Origin: DATEDA01 sp963744255
Lineage (GTDB): Bacteria; Pseudomonadota; Gammaproteobacteria; Burkholderiales; SG8-39
Direction: 5' to 3'
Assembly: GCA_963744255.1 (NCBI GenBank)
Contig: CAVUSZ010000047.1
Coordinates: 1 to 64,000, forward strand
Length of the DNA: 64,000 bases
Position 1 is the first letter of the stretch. Each line of letters starts with the position of its first letter. Positions 1 through 7,100 of this stretch are shown piece after piece. The notes below the pieces were generated by a model. That model did no database searches and was not told the origin of the DNA. It was given only the letters and a program-made list of their open reading frames with translations. A program made the translations under genes and the position numbers.

Positions 1-2
1 AG

Positions 3-266
3 GCGCCACGCAGATTCATGCAGGACCTTAAGGGGCTGGCACTTGATGCATTGCCGAGTGCGCTCATTCAGTTCATGTTCGCCTACGTCGAGAACACGTT
101 TTTCGCGGCGGGCTGGTGGAATGGTTTGAGCGAGCGAGTGCAATCACATCTGGCTCACCTGGCGCAAATGTCTAATCCCTATTACTTGGACTGGGCTTAC
201 ATACCCGGTGAATTCTTGCCATGGCGCGTGACCGGCGTCGCGACAACCTACGCTACTGCGCTCTAG
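3..266 (+). CDS. C-terminal part of an unrecognised protein (cut by the left edge)
   Basis: The reading frame is open from base 3 to a TAG at 264-266, so the true start may lie left of the window; an internal ATG at 18 would give 82 residues. The product is aromatic-rich (for example AGWWNGLSERVQ and NPYYLDWAYIPGEFLPWR) and does not resemble a family I can name. It has no clear signal peptide or membrane segment. It is followed by nearly 900 bases without a convincing gene, so context gives no clue. Coding is plausible from the residue composition, but the function is unknown. Confidence 0.4.
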   Translation, partial: APRRFMQDLKGLALDALPSALIQFMFAYVENTFFAAGWWNGLSERVQSHLAHLAQMSNPYYLDWAYIPGEFLPWRVTGVATTYATAL

Positions 267-1154
267 TCACGTATTTCGTGAGCAATGATGCATTCAAGCG
301 GTCGTGACCCAGGGCGTCCCGGCATTTTCGTGCTCGATCGCGGGCCGCGCAGGTTCATGGTTGATGTTGATGTTGATGCTCACCATCTGCAACCCGCTTA
401 CCCTGATGTGTTCCCCGTAAGGCGCGGGAATCAGCCTTGCGCCCCGCTCACGTCCGCGGTCAGTTCGGCATCATCTAGGTTCTGGCTCGATCCCCGGCGC
501 TCGTCATCTGCGACCAGATTCAGCCAAGCGTCGGCATCGGCCCGGGCCAGATCGAGGGCGAGCGTCAACTCGTCGGTCGAATAGCTCCACCGCACCGCCA
601 TCGCCGGGATGCGAACTTGCCCCAGATCGAGGCTCGGGTCCCGCGTCTTCGCTTCGCCGCACGGGCTGGGCGTTGGAGGTTGATGACCCTACACCATGAC
701 CGCGCGTGCCACCATCCTGGCGTCTCCGGTCATGGGCTCTTTGCTCGCGGCGCCTTACCCTTGCGGCCCATGCTATCCGTGGTCGATCGGTGCTGCAGAA
801 CCTGCGTGAACGTGGCGTCCGATCGCTACCGCGGCGGCCTCGCTGCAAGATGTGGGACCTGCCGGTATCGGAGCGCGAGGAGTGCTGCGAGTGGGCGCTC
901 AACGAGGACGTGGTTGACGGCAAACCTGGCCGGGCAATCGTAACCGTACAGCGGCAACCATCTAAACGCTTGCGGGCCGCTTCACGGCGCAAGTAGTGCT
1001 GTCCGCCGTGTGGTCTTCCTGCTGGCGGCCGCGCCCGACTGTCCTGTCAGTCTTCCAGCCCACCCGTGACCGTTGCCAATTCGGCGACGAGCGCCTCCAT
1101 TTCGTCCCAGAGGCCAGTGCACGATGAACTCAGCGGAGAGTTTGTCATTGGTCA
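267..1154. other. Gene-poor, probably degenerate stretch
   Basis: No gene in this 0.9 kb can be assigned with confidence. Several short open frames exist on both strands, but most have the Arg/Ser/Pro-rich composition of GC-rich shadow frames. Two pieces look somewhat protein-like: a 56-codon minus-strand frame (listed separately) and a plus-strand frame ending near 996 that contains WDLPVSEREECCEWAL. The stretch lies next to a broken nuclease gene and broken PEP-CTERM genes, so it is probably eroded accessory DNA. Confidence 0.4.
431..601 (-). CDS. Possible small protein or gene remnant (56 aa)
   Basis: An ATG at 599-601 opens a 57-codon frame ending in TGA at 431-433. The translation (MAVRWSYSTDELTLALDLAR, then an Asp/Glu/Asn-rich tail) is acidic and amphipathic, unlike the Arg-rich shadow frames around it, which is the only reason for listing it. 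The start of the peptide loosely recalls the N-terminal helix of some HNH-type nuclease proteins, but it is too short to assign. No good ribosome binding site is visible. It may be a fragment of a decayed gene. Confidence 0.2.
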   Translation of the reverse strand: MAVRWSYSTDELTLALDLARADADAWLNLVADDERRGSSQNLDDAELTADVSGAQG

Positions 1155-1671
1155 TTGGGCGATCCTCTCCTCGCGGGCATTCTATCGCTCGCGGTCGGCC
1201 TCGCTCATGCGGCTGGTGTCTGGGTAGTCGAAGGTCGTGTGGTCGGTGTATCAGACGGCGACACGAATACGGTGTTCGACCCCGCCAAGAAGCAGCGCAA
1301 GATCCGGTTCGCACGGGATCGACGCCCCTGAGAAGGCTCAAGCGTTCGGCGAACGATCGAAGCAGAGCCTCTCCCAGATGGCGCACTGAAAGGATGCCCG
1401 GGTCGAGTGTCACAAGACGGATCGTTTCGGGCGTGAAGTCTGCAAGGTGTGGGTCCAGCCACTCGACTGCCCACGCTGCGGCAAGACGCTCGACGTGCGC
1501 CTCGCACAGGTCAGCGTTGGTCTTGCTTGGTGGTACAGCCGCTACGCAGACGAGCAGTCGGCCGAGGACCGTGGAATCGACAAGAGCGAGGAGGAGGAAG
1601 CCCGGCTACGCAAGCGCGGACTGTGGGTAGACGATGCTCCCGTGCCGCCGTGGGAGTGGCGGAAGCGTTAG
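1155..1671 (+). pseudogene. Thermonuclease-like (staphylococcal nuclease family) gene, broken
   Basis: Joining two frames gives a recognisable secreted SNase-domain protein. A hydrophobic leader (ILSLAVGLAHA) is followed by GRVVGVSDGDTNTVFD, then HGIDAPEKAQAFGERSKQSL, then VECHKTDRFGREVCKVWV and the family's usual ending AWWYSRYADEQSAEDRG...PPWEWRK. Two lesions break it: one extra base near 1311, and an in-frame TGA at 1387-1389 where the surrounding Lys-Asp-Ala-Arg context continues cleanly. The domain motifs Asp-Gly-Asp and Gly-Ile-Asp-Ala-Pro-Glu remain. The exact start is uncertain (TTG at 1155 is a guess). The last 74 codons form an open frame of their own from a GTG at 1447, but they lack the catalytic region. 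Confidence 0.75.
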
Positions 1672-2507
1672 TCGCTCGGCTTTCGTCTAGGCTCCGGACT
1701 GGGGTAGACGAGCACGCCGCGCGCCGGAGCATGAAACGTGAGCAGCCCCAACCCGGCCACCCTCATCGCGTAGGTTTCGGGCTCGGGAATGGTGGAACTG
1801 AAGCCTTGGACGCCCACCGATCGGTTTAGAGAACCGACCATGTCGCTGTCAGTCAGGTTGGTAAAAGCCACGGTCATTGAGGCGTGTGATCGAGTCGCTA
1901 CGCGCGACACCACCGAAATCCTGGGAGTGTAATGTTGTCATTGCTGGACTGACTGCCGCCGCCGCCTGGGCCGGGGCCGAACGTGGACATGTTCGCCGCG
2001 GCAAACGCATCGTCGACGCCGAACGCATCCCGGCCGATGGTAGTGGTGGCTTGCGCGTGTCCGAGGGCTGAGAACGCCACCAGCGTGTTGGCCGTGAGGG
2101 TGAAACCAGTGAACGCGGGTGAGAACGCGATCTGCGTTGAAGAAAGAGAAGTCGCCCGGTACCGATGCACCTAGTGCGGATCCGAATGCGTTCAGTGAAG
2201 TGACGTTGGCCGGGCTCATCCCAGTGACCCCAGCGCGGGCCGAACCGAGTCCGACAGCCACGTTCAGGCCAAACGGCCCCGTACCGGAGGCCGAGCTAAA
2301 TCGAGAATTCCCGGTGTCTTCTGCACAGGACGGATGCAAAGTTGTCGCCGGGATCGAACGTGATGGCGGGTTATGCCGTCGGCCGGGTTCAGATCGGGAC
2401 AGCGTGATCCTCATGTCCGTCGGCGAAGCGCTGGCGAAGCTTGCCGCCTGGGCGGGCGCGGCCGCGAGGGCGGCGACGACCGCGAGAAGGGCGCTAAGAC
2501 GTGCCAT
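1668..2507 (-). pseudogene. PEP-CTERM sorted protein, tandem copy 1, frameshifted
   Basis: This minus-strand gene starts at the ATG at 2505-2507 after a strong GGGGAGGGA ribosome binding site. It encodes a signal peptide (MARLSALLAVVAALAAAPAQA), a secreted middle region shared with the two neighbouring copies, and a PEP-CTERM sorting signal (IPEPETYAM followed by a hydrophobic stretch). The family is exported and processed by an exosortase. The coding sequence changes frame several times: the middle part TLTANTLVAFSALG and the end QGFSSTIPEPETYAM are in different frames from the start. The hydrophobic segment of the sorting signal is also disrupted, and the usual Arg-rich tail is lost. Confidence 0.75.
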
Positions 2508-2622
2508 GAACAATCCCTCCCCTTAGGACGGAATGGCTGTCGATGAATCCGCCAGCAGGCTACGCCTTGCTCAAATTCGGCGCAACGCCCCGCGCGCGTC
2601 CACCTACGGCCGCATAGGCGCG

Positions 2623-3451
2623 TCAGCCGCGAGGCCGCTTCCCCCGGCGCCGGAGCATGAACCCGAGGAGCCCGAGCCCGGCCACCATCATCGCGTAGGT
2701 TTCAGGCTCAGGTATCGGCGGAGACGTTACTCAAACCACCGTCCATGAAGTTGAGGGCCACTGGCAACCACCTGTCGGTCGAGCCGACCCCCCAGGTTGC
2801 CCGTGCTGAGGTTGGCGAACGACACGGTCAGGCGCCCGGCGAATGAGGCGTTTTGAGGACCGAATTGGCAGCAAATGCCGACTGTCATGCTGCCATCGCT
2901 GCGCTGGAAGCCAGTTCCGCCTGGACCGGGTCCGTCGACGATCAAGAACGCGGTGGTTTTCCGTCAATTCGGAAAAATCAGGTGGTGGAGACCTTCAAGT
3001 TCGCGAAGACCGAAAACGACGCGAGCGTGTTGGCCGTGAGCGTGAAATCGGAAAAGGAGGGCGAGATCGCGTGTGCGAAGAAAGCAGAGACGCCGCCCGG
3101 TTGCGACGTGCCGAGCGCGGACCCGGACGCTGTCAATGAAGTGACGTTCGCCGGGCTTCTTCCGGCGACGACGGCGCGGGCGGAACTGAGTCCGGTACTC
3201 ACTTTGAGGTCGAACGGCCCGGTGCCGCTCGCTTCGCTAATTCGGATATTCCCCGAGTCTTCTGCAACGACGCCGGCCGCGTTGTCGCGGAGGTTGTTGA
3301 ACGTAATGCGCGGCGTGATCCCGTCGGACGGCTTCAGATCGAACAGGGTGATCTTGAAGTCCGACGCCGAGGCGCTGGCGAACATTGTCGCCTGGACTGG
3401 CGCGATCGCGAGGGCGGCGACGACCGCGAGAAGGGCGCTGAGACGTGCCAT
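2623..3451 (-). pseudogene. PEP-CTERM sorted protein, tandem copy 2, frameshifted
   Basis: Start is the ATG at 3449-3451. The first 157 codons are intact: signal peptide MARLSALLAVVAALAIAPVQA, then the body with FKITLFDLKPSDGITPRITF and FTLTANTLASFSVFANL. The rest is in other frames. Near 2730-2900 a shadow of the shared region reads LTVSFANLSTGNLGG, and at 2623-2710 a clean sorting signal reads IPEPETYAMMVAGLGLLGF followed by LRRRGKRPRG and a stop. So both the signal peptide and the PEP-CTERM tail are preserved, but at least two indels separate them. It is a close paralogue of copies 1 and 3. Confidence 0.75.
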
Positions 3452-3467
3452 GACGAGTCCCCCTGCG

Positions 3468-4314
3468 CTATGGCGATGGCGGAGACGCGAGTGCCTTACA
3501 AGAATTCCGCCGACGCCGGAGCATGAAGCCGAGGAGCCCCAACCCGGCCACCATCATCGCGTAGGTTTCGGGCTCGGGTATGGCGGAGCTGAAACCGTTG
3601 ACGCCCGCGACTCGGGACACAATACCCCCCAAGTCGCTGCCGGTCAGGTTGACAAACGACACGGTCAGGAACCCTGTGTCCGACGAGACGCCCGGGTCGC
3701 CGCCCGGGTCGCTAGAGATACCGGCGCGGAGGCTGGCGTCGCTACGCTGCGGAGCCACTGCCGCCTGGGCCGGGTCCAAAGACGTTCAAGAACGCGGCAG
3801 CACTCGCACGGTCGAAGCCGCCGAACGCATCACGACCGATGGTGGTCGTGGCGTTCACGTTTCCGACGCCCGAGAACGACACCAGCGTATTGGCCGTGAT
3901 GATGAAACGGGGAGTTCGGCGAAATCCGCTTGTCGCGTCTGCGGTAGAGGAACCGCCCGGTGCCAGGGCGCCTAGCGCTGAGCCGGACGCGGTCAGTGAA
4001 ATGACGTGGACCGGCCCCGTTCCGGTGAGCGTGGCACTGGCTGAACTGCGTGCGGTAGCCACGCTCACGTCGAACGGCCCGTTACCGACGGCGAAGCTCT
4101 TCCGGACATTCCCGTCGGTTTCTGCAAGGGCGTTAGCAACCCGTGGAAGGTGGACGTCGGGGAACGTGATGCTCGGTGTGATGCCGTCGGCTGGGTTTAG
4201 ATCGAACAGCGTGACCCTCATGTCCTTCAGCGAAGCGCTGGCGAAGCTGGCCGCCTGGACGGGCGCGACCGCGAGAGCGGCGAGGGCCGCGAAAAGGGCG
4301 CTAAGACGTGCCAT
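3468..4314 (-). pseudogene. PEP-CTERM sorted protein, tandem copy 3, frameshifted once
   Basis: This is the least damaged copy. The ATG at 4312-4314 follows a GGGGGG-rich ribosome binding site. The first 190 codons carry the signal peptide (MARLSALFAALAALAVAPVQA), the body (DMRVTLFDLNPADGITPSIT, FIITANTLVSFSGVGNVNAT) and a Gly/Pro turn (FGPGPGGSGS). A second frame from about 3779 continues with GFLTVSFVNLTGSDLGGIVS, NGFSSAIPEPETYAMMVAGL and an Arg-rich tail ending at 3468. One frameshift in the overlap at 3742-3779 would restore a protein of about 280 residues. A single sequencing error could explain this copy, so it might be functional in the living cell. Confidence 0.75.
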
Positions 4315-4366
4315 GACGAATCCCCCCTTTTGGGATGGAATGGCTGTCGATGAACGCGCCAGCAGG

Positions 4367-4705
4367 CTACGCCTGCTTCAACCTTGGTGCAACGGCCGGG
4401 CGCCACGCCCTCAACTGTTCGGTGACGATGTCTACTCGGGGGCGGCCGATCGGACGGCCCGACCGCGTTCCTTTGTCGCGCGCCCGCGCCAGTCCTGCCT
4501 TGACGCGCTCGACGATCATCGCGCGCTCGAACTCGGCGAACACGCCGAGCATCTGGAACATGGCCCGGCCGGAGGGGGTCCGCGTGTCGATCGCCTGGCG
4601 GTGCAAGTAGAGGTCGCAGCCGGCGGCTTGGAGCTCGCTCAGCGTGTGCAGGAGGTCTTGAAGGCTCCGTCCGAGGCGATCGACCGACCAGACGGAGCCT
4701 TCCTG
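4367..4705 (-). pseudogene. Serine recombinase (resolvase/invertase) fragment
   Basis: On the minus strand the frame reads VWSVDRLGRSLQDLLHTLSE, then LHRQAIDTRTPSGRAMFQML and GVFAEFERAMIVERVKAGLA, and ends with a short Gly-Arg-Pro linker and a stop. These are the middle of the resolvase catalytic domain and its long E helix. The N-terminal part with the nucleophilic serine is absent (upstream sequence becomes unrelated beyond about 4705), and no full helix-turn-helix DNA-binding domain follows. It is therefore a dead remnant of a mobile element, next to the repeated leader of PEP-CTERM copy 3, and may mark the event that shaped this block. Confidence 0.7.
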
Positions 4706-4905
4706 GTGGGCGCTATTTCGTCGCGAAGCTGGTCTCGCCTGGGGATACGCTCTGCAAGCCGATCCTGCCTGAGCTGTGGGAGCCGATCCTGGTCAACGCC
4801 GGTCACTGGGTGCTGGTGCTGCGCGGGTTCGAGCGGCTGGGCGAGGGCGGGGATGCGGTGGCCGTGGTCCAGGAGTGGCGGTGCGAGGTGTTGGCGCGTG
4901 GGTAG
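4705..4905 (+). pseudogene. Remnant of an unnamed accessory protein
   Basis: A plus-strand frame ending at the TAG at 4903-4905 reads GRYFVAKLVSPGDTLCKPIL, then PELWEPILVNAGHWVLVLRG and an ending AVAVVQEWRCEVLARG. The composition is protein-like, with no Arg/Ser runs, and the frame lies on the opposite strand immediately beyond the recombinase fragment. I do not recognise the family. No start codon with a ribosome binding site is visible, so it looks like the 3' part of a gene whose front was lost at the junction with the recombinase. Confidence 0.35.
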
Positions 4906-5488
4906 GCGTTTGCACCCGCGCGCGCAATAGAGTTCTATGGCCGGAACACCCTTGAAGAAGCTATTCCCGAATGGCCTCTGCAGGCGACGAACCGGCGTGG
5001 TCTGCCGTGCGGCGTCAGGCTGGAAGTTCGCCGCTGCAAAAACGGTCGCCTCCTGTGTCGCTGGCACGGCGGCTGGAGTACCGGGCCGAAAACGCCGAAG
5101 GCAAAGCGCGCTGCGGCGAGGCCGGGCGGGTTAATCTCAGGGCATGGCACGCGCGGCGGACAGGGGGATTGGCGGATTCTGCGGCGGATGGAGCGGCGGA
5201 TTCCGTGGGCGACTGCCCGGAGAGCCAGCAACGGCGCGGGGGTTGACGCTCGCTCCCGGCACCACTAAATCAGGAACTTGCATCAAGACCGGCCGGCAGG
5301 TCCGTCATGGGGCTCGGCCCGCGGCCGGGATCGGGGGCAGCAGGTCGATCTCGAGCCAGACGACACGGCCGGCAGTTCGCCATCCACCCGGACGAGATCG
5401 AGTGTTGCCCGACGAGCCCATGAACTGGACCGCTTCGAAGCCGGCCTGGGCCTGCTTCGTTTGGCGGACCGCTGAAGGAGAGTGAGCC
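4906..5488. other. No recognisable gene
   Basis: I see no convincing coding region, repeat or RNA gene here. The open frames on either strand are Arg/Gly/Pro-rich shadows. The final bases before 5489 contain a good ribosome binding site (GAAGGAGAG) that serves the lipoprotein gene. Confidence 0.4.
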
Positions 5489-5866
5489 ATGCGTCCTCGA
5501 TTCGATCTAACGGTCCTCCCTATCCTGTTGGGCGCGGCGATAACGACCGGGTGTGCCATAACCCCCGATGTCGAAGACCTTTCGAGCAGCCAGCGTGCCA
5601 GGTTCGATTCGATGGAGGTTTCGCGCGGGCCGACCACGCGGTCTCACACCAACCTCGTTCCCGTAGCGGGTCTTTCATGTCGTCGCTTCACGCATCAACA
5701 ACTCTCGGAGGCAGAAGCGATCGAGGGTGTCCGAGTCCGAGCCGCCTCGCTCGATGCAGATGCGGTCGTCAACCTGGCCTGCCAAGTGAGCTTTAACGGC
5801 GGCTGGGCAAACGATTGCGGGTTATCGATAGTCTGTGTCGGCGACCCCGTGCGATACAAGCGGTGA
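5489..5866 (+). CDS. RcsF-like outer-membrane lipoprotein
   Basis: The product is 125 residues with a lipoprotein signal: MRPRFDLTVLPILLGAAITT followed by a Gly-Cys lipobox. The C-terminal half reads VPVAGLSCRRFTHQQLSEAE, then AASLDADAVVNLACQ, then DCGLSIVCVGDPVRYK. The spacing of four cysteines and the DAVVNL...C...C pattern match the RcsF family of envelope-stress sensor lipoproteins, whose disulfides pin the domain. No RcsB, RcsC or RcsD partner is in the window, so a role in an Rcs pathway cannot be inferred. The ATG follows a GAAGGAGAG ribosome binding site at a good distance. Family assignment is by motif memory only. Confidence 0.6.
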   Translation: MRPRFDLTVLPILLGAAITTGCAITPDVEDLSSSQRARFDSMEVSRGPTTRSHTNLVPVAGLSCRRFTHQQLSEAEAIEGVRVRAASLDADAVVNLACQVSFNGGWANDCGLSIVCVGDPVRYKR

Positions 5867-5942
5867 TATTGACGCCAACCACGCGATCGAGCGCCGCGCG
5901 GCGCGGCTCGCCGCGGCGCGGGAGCCGCCAGAAATCCCGGGG

Positions 5943-6662
5943 TTAGCGCCCGGCGGGCGCGCCGTTGGCGGCTTCCACGGTAACGGTTTCGAGGCGGTAG
6001 CCGTGCTGGTAGACGGCCGTGAGCCGCCATCCGTTCGCCGGCACGAGGCCGAGCTTCGCGCGCAGGCGGCTCACGTGGGTGTCGATCGTGCGGGTATTGA
6101 GGTCGGGGCTGCGACCCCAGACCGACTCGAGGATGTGACCGCGCGAGACCAGGTTGCCGACGTTGCGGAAGAGGAACACCGCCAGGTCGAAGTCCTTCTG
6201 GGTCAGCTCCACCGGCTCCCCGGACCGCAGCACCGAGCGCCGGTCGAGATCGATCTCGAACGCGCCGATGCGCATCGTCTCGGTCGCCCGCGGCTGCGGG
6301 CGCGATCTGCGGCCCAGGGCTTCCACCCGCGCGAGCAGCTCCTGCTTGCGCAGCGGCTTGACGAGATAGTCGTCGGCCCCGGCATTGAGCGCACGGACGA
6401 TGTCCTGCTCGCTGTCGCGTGCGGTGGCGAACAGCACCGGCACATTGTCGCGGACGTTCGCGCGCACCCACGCGAGCACCGCGTCGCCGTTGACGTCGGG
6501 GAGCTCCCAGTCGAGGATCAGCAGGTCGAAGCTGTCGCGCGTCATCACGCGCTGGAACTCGCGCCCGCGGTGAAAGGTGTGACAGGCATGGCCGACGCCT
6601 GCGAGCCAGACCCGGACGAGGTCGGCCTGTGAGGGGTCGTCCTCGAGGATCGCGATGCGCAT
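5943..6662 (-). CDS. OmpR-family response regulator
   Basis: This two-component regulator has 239 residues. The receiver domain starts MRIAILEDDPSQADLV (acidic Glu7, Asp8, Asp9), has the phosphoacceptor Asp51 in LLILDWELPDVNGD and the conserved Lys102 in DDYLVKPL. The C-terminal half (about 135-235) is a winged-helix DNA-binding domain (ELTQKDFDLAVFLFRNVGNL, then TRTIDTHVSRLRAKL and GYRLE). The start at 6662 was chosen because the receiver fold begins there; a longer upstream frame is unlikely. The gene is 3' of, and probably co-transcribed with, the Hpt protein and hybrid kinase, so it is the likely output of that relay. Confidence 0.9.
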   Translation of the reverse strand: MRIAILEDDPSQADLVRVWLAGVGHACHTFHRGREFQRVMTRDSFDLLILDWELPDVNGDAVLAWVRANVRDNVPVLFATARDSEQDIVRALNAGADDYLVKPLRKQELLARVEALGRRSRPQPRATETMRIGAFEIDLDRRSVLRSGEPVELTQKDFDLAVFLFRNVGNLVSRGHILESVWGRSPDLNTRTIDTHVSRLRAKLGLVPANGWRLTAVYQHGYRLETVTVEAANGAPAGR

Positions 6663-6702
6663 GGGATGAATCCTGGGGGATGGAGGCGCGCGATGCCGCG
6701 CC

Positions 6703-7005
6703 TCAGTCGTAGGTGACGTCGAGGAGATCGAGGTACTCGGCAAGCTCCTCGACCGGCCCGTGGATATCCTGGCCCAAGGCCGCGTGCCGTTCGATGACGG
6801 TGCCGATGCGGGTGATCTCGTCGAAGCCGTAGCCGCCGCCGGCGCCCTTGAGGGTGTGGCCGATCCGTCGCGCCTCCTCGAAATCGCCTTGCCTGACCGC
6901 CACGCGCAGCCGTTTGAGCTCGTCCCGGCGGTTCGCGAGAAACCTCGGAATCAGGCCGCGAAGCTCGTTCGAAATCCGGACGCTGTGACGTGAGAGTGCC
7001 ATCAT
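6703..7005 (-). CDS. Hpt-domain phosphotransfer protein
   Basis: This is a single-domain protein of 100 residues. The histidine phosphotransfer motif is RRIGHTLKGAGGGYGFDEIT, with the phosphorylated histidine at about residue 50. The rest is a four-helix bundle pattern with a C-terminal ELAEYLDLLDV. Such proteins shuttle phosphate between the receiver of a hybrid kinase and the receiver of a response regulator. The gene lies between a hybrid kinase and an OmpR-type regulator on the same strand, which fits this role. A second ATG three bases downstream (MALSRHS) is an equally possible start. Confidence 0.85.
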   Translation of the reverse strand: MMALSRHSVRISNELRGLIPRFLANRRDELKRLRVAVRQGDFEEARRIGHTLKGAGGGYGFDEITRIGTVIERHAALGQDIHGPVEELAEYLDLLDVTYD

Positions 7006-7100
7006 GGGAGATTGTAGTTTTCAGGGTTGGTCGGCGGCGCGGCAAAAAGTCCGATCGTGCCGCGAATGGCCTCCGCGCTTCCGGCGCCCGGGCCCCAGAT

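Larger units (their letters stand above)
1668..4403. repeat. Three tandem ~0.85 kb repeat units (PEP-CTERM paralogues)
   Basis: The three minus-strand genes share the same start (MARLSAL), body motifs (ITLFDL, LTANTL, FGPGPGG) and end (PEPETYAM). A second layer of repetition lies upstream of them: the sequence beginning GAATGGCTGTCGATGAA and continuing with GCCAGCAGGCTACGCCT occurs at about 2531-2597 upstream of copy 1 and again at about 4338-4403 upstream of copy 3, but not upstream of copy 2. The array therefore grew by duplication of gene plus leader, and the copies diverged afterwards. Confidence 0.7.

Noticed and set aside
1668..4403. A CRISPR array or toxin–antitoxin island in the repeat-rich left block
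   Set aside because: The repeats are long coding units of about 0.85 kb, not short spaced repeats, and no small overlapping gene pair of toxin–antitoxin type is present.
4367..4705. An active resolvase or an integron-type system
   Set aside because: The catalytic serine region and the DNA-binding domain are missing and no inverted repeats or attachment sites are visible.
3839..4930. A plus-strand open frame of 363 codons over PEP-CTERM copy 3 and the recombinase fragment
   Set aside because: It runs antisense through two recognisable gene remnants and has shadow composition.
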